A stretch of 64,000 nucleotides of DNA from Lethocerus indicus (taxonomy: Eukaryota > Arthropoda > Insecta > Hemiptera > Belostomatidae), in contig JACDQD010000004.1 in assembly GCA_019843655.1 (NCBI GenBank), positions 8,556,001 to 8,620,000 on the forward strand. The letters run 5' to 3'. The notes beneath the pieces are model-generated. The model had not been told where the DNA came from, searched no databases, and saw only the letters and a list, made by a program, of their open reading frames with translations. The translations under genes were made by a program, and so were the position numbers. Positions 25,981 to 39,960 of the stretch are shown here, one piece after another (position 1 is the stretch's first letter; each line of letters begins with the position of its first letter).

Positions 25981-28866
25981 CGCCCACTTACATTTATCCC
26001 ATACGTCTATATGCGGTCTAATTTGAACTTTCTGATTAGTGTCTTACTTTCTTAACCCAAGAAACGCGGTCTTCATGTAGCCAGTTGTAAACAACCGCAT
26101 TATTCGCACTATCCTTTTCAGCTTTTAAGGCAATGTTTTTATTTATGATCTAGTGAAATAAACGCAGATACACAAACACGAAATTTGAATAGTAGATTCA
26201 TTTAGTGTACATACGAAATTGTGAACACTAAACTGTCTCTACCGTGTCAGAATAGCCAAAGGGATCCATTAAATTACACATTAACATTAGTTTTTGCTCG
26301 TCCTCTTTAAATGTTAAGAATTAATGTTTTCTCTCGTTTGTTAAAAACAAAATTTAACGTAAAATATTTTTATCTTTTTAAGCTCATTGGGGGAGTTGAA
26401 AAATCGAAAGGCGGTAAGAGCAAAGAAAGATAAGAAACTTTTAATTAAACCTTTTACTGCGAGATGACCGAGTATCATTTATTATTACCGAACTTTCGAA
26501 TTTCCTGCTTCGAGTTTTCGGACTTTATGAAACAACATTCCTTTCAAGATATAAAGGAAAGGACCACTCCTCGTGCACACTACCAGTGGTCCTATTAGGC
26601 AAATTAAAATAAAATAATTTTACTTTGAACGTGGAATTTTGTGCTAATAGGAATACACAACTCCCGAATTTTTGTCTTAAAAACGAAGAGGGGGAGGATC
26701 GTTTTTTGATAAAGGTGTTTAATACAGTAGAAACATACATTTCGCAATACAGTGCACTCGTGCACTTGAGTGGACAGAACTTGGCTGTGACAGAGTTCAT
26801 ATTTTTTCTGTTAAACATTTTGTCTCACATAAGAATTCATTACTGATTGACACCAGAATCCTGAAGCTCCTCATCTATAAAGTAATTAAACCGATATATG
26901 ACACATGACACTAAATTTCGCACACAATGGGTCAAAACAAACATGACGAATTATTATAAAAATCCTATAATAAAAGATCACCTAGGATTCGAGCTCAACA
27001 TTAAAAATAACTATGCGCGAAGTTGATCACGTCACTAACTTAAGCATTCAAACGGAAATCATAGGGTAAGTTCAATATAAAATCAAATGGTAAACCAAAA
27101 GACGAAAAACAGATGCACATAATTGTACCTAGAAACATAGGTTAATAACATACAAACATTTATGAATAAAAGTTATTCTGTAATCTATCAATGTAATCGG
27201 CCTTCAAGTATAGCTGCTTTTATTCGGGCTTGAATGTTATTTTTGTCAGGAAAGCTACCCCTGTGATCAGCTACTGGGGTTGGATCAGAAGTGAAGATGG
27301 GGGTAGTCCCCCTTCGGTAGAGCAGATGGCCAGGCATGTAATCCTATAAACAGCAAGAGCGAAGAGGATAACGGTCACCGAAGACTATCACAACCCCCGA
27401 GGGAGATTACCCAACATACAACCCGGAACACCAATACTGGACCACCACTTCATCGAACGAAAATGGCCCGTAGCCTACCCCTCTAAACTCGGTTCTTTAA
27501 CTGAGTGGAAAGGTGCCGTAAATTGAGACCGTCTTTTCAATTGCACATTTAGACTGTATTTTATTGTTAGTTGATAATCGTAAGGAATACTTTCATCAAT
27601 GCGTACGGCAATTAGACGAAATAAGTAGGGTAAACGAGTAACAGGATACTACATCGAAGGCTGACATAAGTATCAATATGGACAATATGGGGGTTCGGGA
27701 AGGTCGAATATTAAAATATTCAATCAACTATAGGGATTGAGTGGGTGCGACTGTCTGACATATCGGTAGGCATTGAGGCAATAACGCTAAAAGGATGATC
27801 CATTGGCATCACAAGCCCGTACGATGGCTGTACTTTGACGCTGGCTGAATACCAATGGCGGCGGTGAGACGCTGGAACCGTTTCGGGTAAAAAAAGAGAG
27901 ACGGAAGTGGGAATCTTTTAACCTATATATTTTCTTGCTTCAATCCCGAATGTTGAGCTAATGTTGATTTTCCGTTATTCCTGTGGTGCTTAAAACTATT
28001 ATTCGAAGGTGAGTCTAAGCATTTGAGAACAACTACAAAATACTGTATGTAATATTGGGAGTGACGGCAGACATCCGTCGTAGAGCGGGTGGCTCCACGA
28101 GATCTCACCCTTCTGTTCTGTCACCATTGTTTGCGTCGAGCATTTATCCTCGCACACCGCTAGGGACGTTATCATTCAAACATTTGTGCACTTTCAGTGC
28201 ACTTTCTCATAGACAATGTGAAGGCGACATTATTTGTATAAAAACCCAGCTGGTAGGGGTAGCATGCGTATCAATGCGATTAAAACATCAAGTTCTACTT
28301 TTCATATAGACAAAGTTGTTATCCTATGTACTCCATCTTGCCGTCAAAACAATGCAAATAAAAGAAACGACTGAGGTCAAACCCCTCGAGGCTTTCGAGA
28401 GTTGTTGGGATGGGAGGATATAGAAACTTCTACAGATTAAATGAAGGACTCCCTCCATTCTTCTACAGTAGTTTACATTGGAGTTTTATTATTATGTTTT
28501 TCTTATTATTATTTGCGAATCTCTTAAAAATATAGCTGCGGATTAATAATTTCACAAAATATATTCATAGCCTAAATGTTGAAAATTTCCAATTTTCTAG
28601 TCCGCAGAATTCAACTAGAATTATGAATTTTGTTGCAAACAAATTAATACCTGAATAAATATTCCCGACAACTCCAGCGAAGTGAACTAGTTTTCTGTAT
28701 AAAATAAATTAAAGATACCCGCTTTGCTATACTCAACTTTATTATGGCAGACCGGTTTGATTCTATTTACTAGAACTTTCATATTATATTACCGGCTCCT
28801 TTGTACTCGGCAATAATTCTGTAACGTAATTCAATCTATCCATTCCGGGAGACGGGCGAAGGATTT
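25981..28866. other. AT-rich non-coding sequence
   Basis: No gene is recognised. The 27230-27500 stretch is balanced in composition and unlike its neighbours. It may be an old repeat, but I cannot assign a family. A GAAG|GTGAGT donor-like site lies at 28008 on the plus strand without a convincing acceptor upstream. Confidence 0.55.
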
Positions 28867-28959
28867 ATGGCCGCGGGCCCGAATAAAGTTCGAGCAGAGA
28901 TTCCGCCCCACCTCACACATCCCTTGAATGCGTCAGTCAACCTCCAGATAAAAATGGAC
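28867..28959 (+). other. candidate first coding exon (unverified)
   Basis: An ATG at 28867 opens a frame beginning M-A-A-G-P-N-K-V. It reaches a consensus-like donor, GAC|GTGAGT, after 31 codons. The ATG is followed by G, which helps initiation. It lies in a GC-rich, CpG-rich island, as expected for a promoter-proximal exon, but also a place where open frames arise by chance. No core promoter element is clear. Confidence 0.15.
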
Positions 28960-31900
28960 GTGAGTAGGGCACCGGCCCCCGCCACCTTATCGCGGAAATC
29001 GCCCTGCCCCGCTCACGCCATAGAAGAAAACTGGATGGCCGAGTCCAAATGACAAACGAGAACTGCCCCAGTTCGGAATCTAACAAGGGAGGATATGAAT
29101 AATGGACGCCTCCGCCCCCTGGAGCCTAAAGTGGTTGTCAGCCATTCAAACAGTTAGGAAACAGTTCACATCACGCTGCATTATCTGCTGAAATAACTCT
29201 GGACAGAATGTACTAACAATTTTAATAACTTTTATTCGTTTAATTGTGTATTCAGTAATAAATATTGTGTAAAAGTAATCGAATATTAATTCGAAGTAGT
29301 GAGGGTATTTAAAGACTCCATAACTGGCAAAAGCCACGAAAGAATGAGTAATCCAAAAAAGATCGTCTATGAAGATGATTAGGTTTAAAATTAGCACTAA
29401 TTTTATTAAAACTAAGTGCCCTATTCTTCAATCCCTAAATTGTCCTATTATATGAACCAAATTAAGTTATACATAATACGAATATTACTGATTTTAAATA
29501 TCCCGTTTACAAATGGCACATATTTACTTATTAGTACAGCGTACTAAAACCCGTTTTAATTACGGGTTCTGAAGGATAAAGGGAGAGGGAGAGAAAAAAA
29601 GAGAAGAAGAAACATATGAAATTTAAATACGGGGTGATATTATTAAACGGTCGGCGAGACTTCAATCAATTCCCGAGAGAGGGGAGGGGGCGGCGGGCGT
29701 TAAATCCCGTAAAAATGTTAACGACCCCCTACAAAATGAGATAGGGAAATTTATAACTTATTTCTTCCCCGCGGGGCCAGCCAACCCCCCGAGGAAGGCC
29801 CTCCTCCCTTTAGGCAGCCGGCGATAACGGCGTTAAAGCCCCGACATAAAACCGCTTTAAAAGATACAAGAAAGAGGGGTTTTTACACTTACTGTAAAAT
29901 GTAAAGTGGATATAAACTCGGGCCGATTATGTTGTACACGTTACTTAAAATTAAGTTTAAAGGAAGTTTTAACACGGGCGGAGTCGGTAAAAAGTGGGGA
30001 ATAATGGGCCGTGGGATATACGGCCCCTTTTTACATATGATACGCCTGCCCAAAAATATTTCGGAATTTTCCTCTCTTCCTCCCACGCCGGACTTCCAAC
30101 AGAACTTCCCCCGCTGGAAGCACTATACAGTATTATTTATTTAGTATTAATCGTAGAAATGTAACGTTTTATCTGAAAATATTTTAAAAGTAATATTATA
30201 AATATTATTAACCCGGAACCACGTTTGATAGACAGATTTTTTACCACGGTATAATAAATATGTTACTTGCAAACAGAATGCTATATTGATAGTTAATTGG
30301 CACAATCGTAAAATATAACACTAAAAACAACTCTGAAAGCGACATGACGTAAATCTACCAACTACTTTTTACTTTATAATCTGATTCGCACAATGCTACT
30401 TCCGGCATTATCACACATCACTAAAACATTTCAGCCTCCACATTATAATTAAATGGATAATACAAATTGTATTCCGGAAACATAATTCTTAAAAGCACCG
30501 CCCGATCGGCCGAGCAGCATATAAGCCTGCTAAATCACTCTCGCGCCTCCAAAGCGACCGTAGCCGGAATGAATTCCCAAAGGAAATTGGTTCTCTCTTG
30601 TGAAAAGTACCGGCAGCTCGATGTTGTACGGTTTTTTTACATTTGTCGCGCCCACTCGCATGTGACAGCCAAGTGAATTGTAGCCGGCGCCCCAAGGATA
30701 TTGTACCTTATATTTCATCAAATGAAAACATCGGACCCGCGAATTCGAAGGGGCCCCGTTAAATAATCGGGCCCGATACATTTTTGTTTCGGAGGGCCGC
30801 GACAAATAGAACGAAAAATTCCTCTCTCGTTCCGAGTCCAACGTTACGTGAGGAAACGTACTCGGTTCCGTCTGTGCGGGTTCGAAAAATGGGAATTTTC
30901 GCTCCATTTTTTGTCGATTGAGGAACAACCGGAATTACTATCGGATGTTCGCCTATACGGAACAGATGTTTTAAGTAAATTTAGCCTAACAATATCCTCA
31001 AACAAGCTTGTGTAATAAACAATACTAGGGAGGAGGGTGGAAGCTCCTATGTTGCTACATACATTCGAATTTACGTTCTCGGTATTGTCTTAAATAAATA
31101 ATTTATAACTTAAATGCAATTATAACAAAAATGCACTTTAAGATTTGTAAAGGAATATATAAGAAAAACTTTATGATCCAGATATTCGCGTGTAAAACCT
31201 TAAAGTAACACATGACAGAGAAAGGAAAGGTTACGATGAACCTATTACAGTGAATGTAATTTTATTTTTCAAGAGCAGGATTAAGAGTTTCTTCAGTTAC
31301 GTATAGAAAACCGCAAAATATATTTCACGCGTACAAGTGGATTGAGGTTGCGAGAGCAAAAGAGGATTCCATTCTATTCGCCCGAATTCAATTACATTAG
31401 GTGCATATGTAGAGGGCAGAGTAACGAATTTAATTAACGGGAGATGGCCCTCGGGGACGTGATGTCGGCTGAATATCTGAAAAATCTCTCATTTTTGGCC
31501 CGGAGGCGGGACCCAAAAATGAAAGTTGAACTCCGTGAGACGGGTATGGAATAAACTCTGTAAACTTTTTTGCCCCCTCTCCCGAAGCCGGATTGGGCTC
31601 CTCGCCCAAATGAGGGGTGTACCCCCTCCCATCACGCCCGGCAACTTTTTAAAAAGTTTCCGAAACGAAATGATCGAAAACTCGGCGAAAGTGAGCAGCG
31701 GCGCGGAGACCAAGACGCCGCTTGGAGGATTATAGTGCCTAATCATGCTCAGACTTCCAAGGACGATCAGTTAACATGGGAACTAGAAACTACTCTCACC
31801 AAGTGAAGGTACTCAATGGCCACAAGTTTTAACTCTGGGTTGGTGTTTCCACTAGGATCTCATGCGTGTGAATCGCTTCTTCCCTGTTTATTACTTTTTT

Positions 31901-32160
31901 CGGAGAATAAAATTAATTCCAGCATTTAGTGTTATAGTGATGGACACATCAATATATGTTTGGCTTATTCAATATTGTTAGCACCATAAAGTTATGATGT
32001 AGCATGAGAGGTTAATTACAAGTGTGTCTGTACGGTTTTTTGCTTTATTTAGAATATATTACCGTAGAAGATAAGTCCGGTTTATAGGTAATTTTTCTGC
32101 ACGTATATATAATATATATTTGTGAACGTCGTATATATGAATTTCAACGCCTTTTTACGT
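28960..32160. other. non-coding sequence with GC islands
   Basis: No gene is recognised. Islands lie at about 29640-29860, 30480-30900 and 31430-31740. The minus frame at 30530-30928 (132 codons) has no motif and is shadowed by plus-strand frames. AT-rich spacers at 30130-30470 and 30970-31420 hold nothing I can name. Confidence 0.55.
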
Positions 32161-35100
32161 TGGTTTTATTGTAAACCCATTCGTCGATGGTCTAGTGGTG
32201 AGAAGATAAAAGGCGCTTTGTAACGCAGAACGCAAAGCAGACTTGTTTTGCGGGTTAGCAGTATTGTGTCGCCGTACCACCGCTGGTGGCCGTATGAAGG
32301 CTATGTTCGCACATTTATCAAATTTTTTTATGACAACAAAATATACTCACGATTTAGCTTTTCAATAAAGTCAGTAGCATTCCATCCGAAAAGTAGCGTC
32401 ATGTCGAAGAAACCAGTAAGAACTGTTACGGTGTTGGATATTTGGCAAAGAATAATCTTCCCCTGGCGAGATTTCTCTCCTCTGCATGTTCATACGCATA
32501 TGACGACTTGCATATGGCATAGCTACCTCTGCTGAAAATCAGCGGGTCTAAACGTATTCCAAATATGAGATAATTATAATTCCACAGGACGTACGAACAA
32601 CACAGATGTAATTTCAAAATGAAAGGATTCGAGCGGCAAAGGCTTTTGCCTCTTTCTGGGCACAAAAACACGGAAAAATAATAATTTGATGTAGCGAATG
32701 GAGGTTAAAGAAAAAGAGACAATTTAGGGGAAATTAAAGAGGGATTTCATTATCCAAGAAGGCCTCGTTACTTCTGTCTCCAAATAAACGACTCCAAGCG
32801 AATTTTCAATCCTTTTTTTTCCAATTTCCTTAATGAAATCGTTAACCTGGAGACGTTTATGCTGAGTATTAATTTAGCTGAAAGATCTTCCCCTGTTTAC
32901 CGTTCTGCAGTAATACCTGTAACTATTTAATGGTCATATTCTTTCTCGTAATTAAAAACATTATCGAGCCTACATAAATATTTTTGTACTCCTTTTTATT
33001 TCTCCATTTTTTTATCCTGTTTCTTCTTCCTATTATTTTCACATTAATGATTGGAGAAGAAAATATTAGTCCTGCTTAAAAATGAAACCATTCGTGTTGC
33101 ATTACACCATATAATAAAGGAATATATTTTTTCTTCTGGAACAGTAGTTGTTTCGGTTCATGTAACGATACTAGTTCACTTTTTAAGAATAAAAAGGTTC
33201 TAATATTTAATATTTTAAAGATAATATCATAGAATCATTCAACCAACGCGATTTCAGGCAATAAATGTTAACTAAGTGCAAAAGTGTTGAGATTTATATG
33301 AAATTATATTTAAAATATAATTATAACTTTTATTCTTATTAAATATGCTCGTATTATGGTGTGAACCAAAACAACTTCTTACCCGGAAGAAACACAATTC
33401 GTTCAGTATTAAAATAATCGTGGAAAAACGAAAATCTGCTCGAAAATTTAGTAAAGAAACCCAGAGCTGCAGACAATGAAGGAAGGCAAGAGAAGCGGAG
33501 AATGAAACGGAGTGAGTGAGTCGGGGAGAGGGAAAAGGACGTGTGGAGAATAAATGAGCCCGACTTTTTGCGTAATGCGCCTAGGAAATGAGTCGCAGAG
33601 GGGAATATTTCAAAAAATAAAACTTCGGTATTTCGTTTCTTCCTTTTCTTTCCCCTTTTTTTTGGACACAGTTCATGAGGGGTGAGAGAAAATTTTCAGA
33701 AATAAATCAGGAGGGGGCCGGGACCAGCAAATGACTTTCTTCGTACTTGGAGCACGTAGCTATTATTCGGCGTTGATTGGGAGGGGGGAAGCTCCCCACC
33801 CCCTTCCGGCCCTACCACTCTCTCTTTCTCTTAAACAAATTGATCTTATAAATTAAATAAGCGGGAAAAACTCGGTCAAACTGGATAAGGTCCGCCTTTT
33901 CTAAACCGATGAGAAAAATGTTTGAGGAAGTTTGGATTCGCATAGGAAATTTAAACCTTAAAATTAGCATTTAATTTAGAGCCGATTAGTAAACCTTAAT
34001 AAAAAATAAGGAAACATTATGAATGAATATTTATGTTTGTGAACTCACTGTCTCGCTCTCTGGCCCTAAGAGCTACAGAAGATGGCGACCAGACAAGATC
34101 GGTCTAACAAAACCAAATCAGCGGGAAAATATAAAAGAGGAAAAGAAGTTATGCTACATATTTACAAGAAATTTAATTCATTGCACTTTTTACGTTTTAC
34201 TTCACAGTGAAAAGAATGAAGATAGCTAAATGGCAGGAAAGTCTTTTCCCTGAGAAGGTATCACACTTTCAAGAGGGCTTTATTCCATCTCTGCTTGTTA
34301 ATCCGGACGAGCATCATAATTCGAAAAGTCGTATTATCCACCTGAATTAATTCTTGAAGCGGAGAGCTATTCGGAAGCAATTAAGCCGATTTATTAAGGA
34401 AAAGTTTTGTCACCGCCAGACTCAACTGACTTACAAAGACAAAGTTTATTATAAGATTGAGCTGTAAAATTGAAATCTATCGAGGGGCCCGCAGTAAATT
34501 TTACATCGACATATTTACTATTTTAAAGTGAATTAAAAATCACGGATGAAACCTTCCCCGATATTAACCACAATCTAAAGTTTAGGGGAGCAGCAAACAA
34601 ATTTCTCTAATAATAGATTACAATATGCCATATTCTGCAGTCAACATTGTAGGGTGTATGTCACTGTAACGTTTGTAGGGTAATTCAGTATTGCACTAAT
34701 TGCACACATATTGGTGATTATCAAAGAACAGGGACTCCGTATAGTATTAGGGATCTCTTAGTTGAGCAAGTACCACAACATATAATTTAATCATTTTATT
34801 AAGGATAAACTCCACGTAGTAGTGGCGGGAAGATGAAACATGTTTACCATACAGCCAAACACGTGTATTGTGAACACATAAAATAAATTAATATAATTGT
34901 ATAGGACTAATATAATAAAATTGTAGGAAGAAATAATCTCAAGCCATGTAGTACAAGTCGATGGTTTTTACAAGGAAGTGAGCAATTTTCTGTAAATGGT
35001 ACGTTCCAAAGCAGTATCATTAGTCTGACATGTTTTACTCCCCTAATAGAGAAAGTAGAAAAAATCCGTAGGGCTTTCATTTCTCGGTCGACATCCCAGG

Positions 35101-35170
35101 GGGTTGTCGCTCACTCTCCCCCACACAAAATATTCAATTAATATAATCAGAAGGCGGTCCCCGGTCCAGA
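32161..35170. other. AT-rich non-coding sequence
   Basis: No gene is recognised. At 32184-32203 the words cgatggtctagtggtgagaa resemble the D-arm and box A of a tRNA, but no box B follows. Purine-rich and T-rich runs occupy 32700-33060 and 33480-33840. Confidence 0.5.
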
Positions 35171-35177
35171 AAGAGCC

Positions 35178-35203
35178 GGGACAGGGGATGGGTAAGCAAG
35201 GGG
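35178..35203 (+). other. G-quadruplex motif
   Basis: Four runs of at least three G (at 35178, 35184, 35190 and 35200) are separated by loops of 3, 2 and 7 nt, which satisfies the classic G3+N1-7 rule. Further G runs (GGG then nine G) follow up to about 35224. It lies inside the GC island at 35.1-35.4 kb. Confidence 0.7.
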
Positions 35204-35285
35204 ATTTCGATGGGAGGGGGGGGAGCGGAGGCACAACTTGGAGGGAGAGTTTATATTGGAGTAAAGTGGTCAAGCTCTTACTACA

Positions 35286-35301
35286 CCCCTTAATTAAGGG
35301 G
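35286..35301. other. perfect 16-bp palindrome
   Basis: The sequence ccccttaattaagggg is its own reverse complement. It combines a TTAATTAA core with flanking C4/G4 arms and sits about 85 bp after the G-quadruplex motif. Confidence 0.9.
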
Positions 35302-38300
35302 GCCGGGGTTACGCCCCCAATGCCGCCGCCCCCGCCCACAGCCGCCACTACCGCACAAAACTCGCACAACTCAATCTTGTCGGGCTGATGGGGGAGGGCC
35401 CTGTACAGTCCAAACAACAAACTTTGCCGGGTCGCGGCATCAACCGACAATCGGTATTCAATAACCATATAAAAGTCTCTCTATCCACGGCTCTAGAACT
35501 TTTTCTTTCCTCTCAGTGGGGTTGCTTCGTTGCACTTCCGGGTCACCACAAGCCTATTTTTTATTTGATGTAACGATATAATGAGAATGTATATATTTTT
35601 AATAATGTATAATTTACTAAAAAAATTCCCCCACTTCCATAGGATTTAATATAATTATTGCGAAGTAAGGATACCTAAGAATAATGTTTAGTATTTGCTA
35701 GGAGAACTACTTCTCCTTGTTTCAGTTGAGAATACAACTATTCAAAGATTCGCAATGAAGATTCTAAGATCTATAGCACTATAGAAAGTTTGATAAATAT
35801 ATAATGACAAGGCCGACGGAATACGCGGTGTCGATCATTTGTTCAGTTTATCTAAATATCCTTCTTCTGAATTTCAAAATGCAATGAGATCATGATCGAT
35901 TAAAATTATGTTTGAACTAGAATGTTATTGGAAAATAACATAGAGTGAAGCTTTATAATCGACTCTATACATTATATCATTTCGTGATGTGTGCATCAGT
36001 AATTCTTGTACCGACTATAGCTTTATTTCGATGCTAAATAAGTACGGGAGAAAGGTTTATACTATCGAGAAATCTATAATTCTGAGTACCCTAAATCGAT
36101 TAGAATATGAATATATTATTATCAAAATAAAGATAAGATATAAGGTATTTAAAAACTCTATTCTGGTCGATATTAGGGCGTTTGTAAAACTCGATTGGAG
36201 TTTGGCGATACTTTAGCATTTGGCACAGGTTATATTCGCGGGGGCAGATGGGGCGAGGATTAAACGACTGAAACCGGCAGTTGGGAATTCGCGTCACGGA
36301 CCTCACGACTATGGCTTTACATAAATTATTAGTACAATTCCTTCAAAGTGGAACCATCGGCGTTCCGACACAAAACGGAGTGGAATAAGGTTCAATAATT
36401 CAGAAAGAGTACCGGACCTCGTCTGTATCACAATTTCCGGGCATACTTTTTAACATTTGTTTCATCTTTATCTTTGGATTTATTAAAACTTTACTGTCGC
36501 TCCAAAACGAATAATATGCAATTAAATTGAGCATATTCTTTGTTTCTGACGTTTCGTTTGTGAGTCTATGTTAAATTGTATTTCACTAAAATACTTGAGA
36601 ATTATAACGGAGGCATTAGAATAGGGTTACTGTGAATGGTATTGGAATTGTTCCCGTTGAGTTATTGACGCGTTTTTACAATAATTATTCATGTGTGTTA
36701 ACATATTCCAATACAAATAAAAAGAAATTATCCTGTACGCGAGAGTTAGGAATCGAGGTTTACAAATACACTACAGCGAAAATATTTACGGAAACCCACA
36801 GTGAAATAGTATATTTTGATCGATGATTATAAAAAAATTAAATAAACTCATTTAATTCGTTCAATTAGTTCGTACACAGTAATGTTGCTATAGTCACATA
36901 ATTGTTTATATTTAATGGCATTAAAACAGAGCCGTAAATACAAGAATATGTTATAGATTATAATACAAATCTTTTCATGATGGGTCCGTTTGCCGGGTCT
37001 GGGAAAATTACAAGTAGAACGAGTTCGGAAAAGGCTCAAACGAGTCAAAAGAAGAAACTTTACTAATAATATGACTCAGGAATGCTACATTATGTTGGAC
37101 GCACGTCAAATATTCTTATTTAAGTAAGAAAAAAATATATATTCGTATAAAATTGTGTCAAAATTATTAAAAACCTACGGAGCAAACTATACAATCGGAA
37201 TGGAAACGGAATTTATACTGGCGGTCGAGGGACAATTAAGGTTTGAGCGCGAACGCTACAAAAAAGAAATTGCAAGGGGCGACCAACGGAAATTTCAGAT
37301 CTCTTGCTTTTTCTTTCCCACCATCCAGCCGCGCCCCCAGTCGAACTCAATTTGAATGTAAATAGTAAGTGAAGGACTAATAGGAAAAATTTTTCAAGTG
37401 CCGTCATGTACCCATTCTTTCGCCCCGTTTATTCAATCGTTTCCTTCCTCCGTACTCGAATAATCGCTCGAGTATGAATCCCGCACGGGAGTTTTTTTCG
37501 CTTCAGCCCACGGGCACTCTCTATCGGGTTTTTCCGTCTAGTTCTCTGCCAGGTTTCTACTTCTCCAGCCCGCCCCCGCCTTTTTTTCCTCCCTCTCTTG
37601 GGAAATGACAAAAGTTAAAGAAAACTAAGCCCTCCCTGCCCACCGCCGACGGTTGAAAATTCAGAGCTGAAAACCCGCGAGCCCAGATGCAAGGAGTTCT
37701 ATTGTACTTTGTATTTAAATGTCTAAAACTGTAGGGGGGAGCGGGACCTCCCGGTTCGGCCACTATCGAGGTAGAGCGGGAGCGGGGCGCTTTTTTTTCG
37801 TTGCCGGTGTTCCTCCCAGGGGAAGTTGGCCCAGGGAAATGAAACTTCTTGCCCGTTATTAGAAAACTCGACGAGGCCCACTCCGTCCGCCTCCTTCCAG
37901 ATGTTTGAGGATTATTTTTACACAGCCCACGCCTGTTCGAATACCGAGTTCATTAAGTGAGGTCTGTCGAATCTATACATTTCCGCCGGAAAACTGTGTC
38001 GACACATCGCGTATTTTTGTGACACAGAGGAAAGAACTTTTACTAATTTTTGAAAATCAGTTTTACGGGAACATTTACTGAAATGCCTACAAGGAAAAGT
38101 CACAGTAAGGATTACAAAAAAGAATAAAAATCAATTTTAAGTTTAATTAAAATCCGAGGCCGATTTAATTATTAGTTTCACGAACATGCCAAGTACATTC
38201 GCTCAATACTGTTCATCACGTTCTTTCGCAGGATTCTTACAGTAACAATAATTCTTTCTAGGATTAATCAACTTGATCCGGCAAGGGGCCGTATAGCAGT

Positions 38301-39880
38301 GGGCACTCGTTTTACGAACCACTATAATTATCGGCGCGTATTGTGGGTGCAGGGGGTCATATAGGGCAGTCATTACACCGTTCCGGCAGGTTCTTTATAA
38401 CTTTCTCAACCCGGGGTCTGACATTCGGTTTTATTTCCGGGCGGTGGGGCGCACAGTCCTGCCCTTTTTCATTTCCCGATCCGCAGCGATATTTAAGGGT
38501 CCGCGCATTGACGGCCCTGTCGGGAAATGGGACCATAAACTGACTCATATCGCTGATCGGACTACTAACTTCCGACCTTTACCTTGTTTTATGAGCGTTG
38601 CCAGATTTCTTAAATCCGACATATTTATATCGGATATAGATTCTGTACTATTTACTTTTGAAACACGTAACGGGCGTTGATTACATTTATTTATTTATTA
38701 CGCAGATAGTTTAAATAAAATTTATATTATACGCCGTACAAGTATATTCTAATTAAGAAAAAACCTTTCGCCACCCGGAATTTCAAGCACAAAGAAGAAA
38801 TATAACATTTTAACGTATTCATAATAAATCAAATAAATATTACTGGATCCCAGGGGCCTATGACTGGACCCCTGCGTTTAAGTTAACCCTAATAAACATA
38901 TTACCCCAAGTGAACACGCTGGACTGACTACAGGAGGGTTGGTTGGGGTGCGCGGAGTAAAGGCGAACTGCTTGAGAGCGATAACGTGTCCCCAACCCCG
39001 GCAACCTGGCTCCTAATCCAATATCCCCTACTAAGTTAAAAGATTTATTTCAACCGGATCGTGCATTGTCGTCCTTATTATTAATAACCGAAATAGTTGT
39101 GACATTAACAGTGTTTCTGAAGGTAGATGACCTGGAAATGAGCAAATTTAAGGAGAACGTGATCGTTTTGTTTTAGAAGCAGTAGAGGCATACTCCTGTG
39201 TTTATATTATATAATAGACCCAACACTTAGGGAGGGGTAATCGAACCTTATCTGGCCTACAGTAGGTCACAGTTTCACGGTAAACGAAGGGAAAGATACA
39301 TATAAACTTCGATGGACCCAGGACTTGATAAGTTCGGTTTAGTATAAATCACCAATAGGAAACCGGAGGGAATGAGCCCCGCCCGGCAAGGACCCTTTTA
39401 AGTCTACCCCCGTGTGTGTTTACGGAAAAACCGCTATAAATAAGGAATAGATTGGGGGCGGTACGGCCTTTAGGAATGTCTACCTTGGGGGTGGGGAGCG
39501 CGGGGGTGCAGAAAATCCGGCCTCCCTTTAAGTGAAAATCCCCTCCCGCCGCACAAACCGCACCTGACCCATTCCTCCAGTCCACCTATCTCCACTCTCA
39601 ATATAACTTCTTGTCGAGGGCTCCAAGCCGCTTACATTTCTGACTATAAATACACCGGCGAATAGGCCCCAGGAAATATAAGTGAGTAATATTTATTTCC
39701 AACTGTATACATCTCACATTCGGACAACGATATAAAACAGGTTTTAGTCTTTTAATTAGGTATTGAAAAGGTGAAATGAGTACGACTTAAATGTTCTTCT
39801 CTTTACAATTATTATATTCGCCCACTTGGCGAGGTCGAGTGACCTTATTTATTTCTAGATTTTATATAATTATTTATTTG
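35302..39880. other. non-coding sequence with GC islands
   Basis: No gene is recognised. GC-rich patches lie at about 37420-37900, 38280-38560, 38850-39050 and 39350-39600. The rest, especially 35570-37150, is AT-rich. Open frames are short and unmatched. Confidence 0.55.
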
Positions 39881-39888
39881 GCCCCACC

Positions 39889-39960
39889 TAGAGGCTGCAG
39901 TGGTTGAGAAGGCCCGACTGAAAGTATTAAACAACCTAAAGAGTTAAACAACTTTTCAAA
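39889..39960 (+). mobile_element. possible tRNA-like SINE fragment (box A only)
   Basis: The stretch ggctgcagtggttgagaagg cccgact closely resembles the D-arm region of a leucine or serine tRNA (G-G-C-x-G-A-G-T-G-G-T-T-A-A-G-G-C). No box B or acceptor stem follows, so it is at most a truncated SINE or tRNA pseudogene. Confidence 0.25.

Noticed and set aside
30530..30928. 132-codon minus-strand frame
   Set aside because: No domain, overlapped by other frames, in a GC-rich island.
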